Source: Clostridiales bacterium UBA1775 | GTDB lineage: Bacteria; Bacillota; Clostridia; Monoglobales; Firm-18 | Length of the DNA: 12,881 nt | Reading direction: 5' to 3' | Assembly: GCA_002314595.1 (NCBI GenBank) | Contig: DCGP01000027.1 | Span: 14,923-27,803 of the forward strand | Part shown: piece after piece, positions 12,705-12,881 of the stretch | How the letters are laid out: each line of letters opens with the position of its first letter | How positions within the stretch are numbered: the first letter of the stretch is position 1 | The notes under the pieces: generated by a model | Databases searched by the model: none | The model's input: only the letters and a program-made list of their open reading frames with translations | Told to the model about the DNA's origin: nothing | Made by a program: the position numbers and the translations under genes

Positions 12705-12810
12705 AAATTTTCTCCTTTTTTTCAATTTTATATTTTTATAACACAACAATAATAACATATAGGTGTCGCCCTCCCTTATTTATAACAAACCATAAAAAGC
12801 ATAATATTAT

Positions 12811-12839
12811 TTGACTTTGAATAACAATTATGATATAAT
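12811..12839 (+). promoter_or_regulatory. Strong sigma-A promoter pointing out of the window
   Basis: TTGACT (12811-12816), a 17-bp spacer and TATAAT (12834-12839). It diverges from the beta-helix gene and should drive a gene starting beyond, or at the very edge of, the window. Confidence 0.75.
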
Positions 12840-12881
12840 TATTTTTAATTTTACTTAGGTAGTGTAAAATAGCATATGAAA

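Noticed and set aside
12769..12787. Possible promoter for the beta-helix gene (minus strand TGTTATAAA, extended -10)
   Set aside because: The -10 is imperfect and no -35 is visible at the right distance; the true start site cannot be placed from sequence.
12876..12881. ATG at the right edge as start of a gene driven by the promoter at 12811-12839
   Set aside because: Only two codons are visible and AGGT (12857-12860) is 15 nt away, too far for a normal ribosome binding site.

Overview
The window is low-GC DNA from a spore-forming Firmicute, most likely a gut-type member of the Clostridia. The evidence is AT-rich coding and promoter sequence, AGGAGG-type ribosome binding sites, Firmicute-style sigma-A promoters, the sporulation pair spoIID and spoIIQ, and secreted proteins of kinds common in gut Clostridia. 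No mobile element, CRISPR array, rRNA or tRNA was seen.

Left edge (1-1460): a small unknown plus-strand gene (107-271) follows a leader with hairpins and ends at a clear terminator. Converging on it from the minus strand is an aldo/keto reductase with a C-terminal two-cluster ferredoxin module, which has its own sigma-A promoter.

Centre (1469-5350, minus strand): the classical transcription/translation cluster rpmG-secE-nusG-rplK-rplA-rplJ-rplL. It is read from a strong promoter before rpmG, a probable promoter at the end of nusG, and a near-consensus promoter right after rplA. Autoregulatory RNA is easy to see: two L1-site look-alikes (before rplK and before rplA), and an L10 leader in which the 5' end of the transcript can pair with the terminator loop and 3' arm. 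rplL ends at a terminator and rpoB/rpoC do not follow, so the usual rplJL-rpoBC linkage is broken. SecE and L10 both carry unusual C-terminal tails.

Right of centre (5350-7724, minus strand): rsmG (16S rRNA methyltransferase), spoIIQ and spoIID. SpoIID and SpoIIQ act on opposite sides of the engulfing septum. The 48-nt gap between them holds a sigma-F-like promoter and a hairpin that would hide the spoIIQ Shine-Dalgarno in read-through RNA only. This is the most interesting regulatory idea in the window.

Right end (7793-12881): secreted, probably cell-surface proteins. A plus-strand stalk-domain protein with two ungapped 75-residue repeats converges, across an 18-bp bidirectional terminator, on a minus-strand group. 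That group consists of a cysteine-rich beta-helix protein, a 53-aa peptide and a Cys-bearing BspA-type repeat protein. The two large proteins share a near-identical C-terminal domain that includes 140 identical nucleotides. A strong outward promoter at 12811-12839 points to a gene beyond the window.
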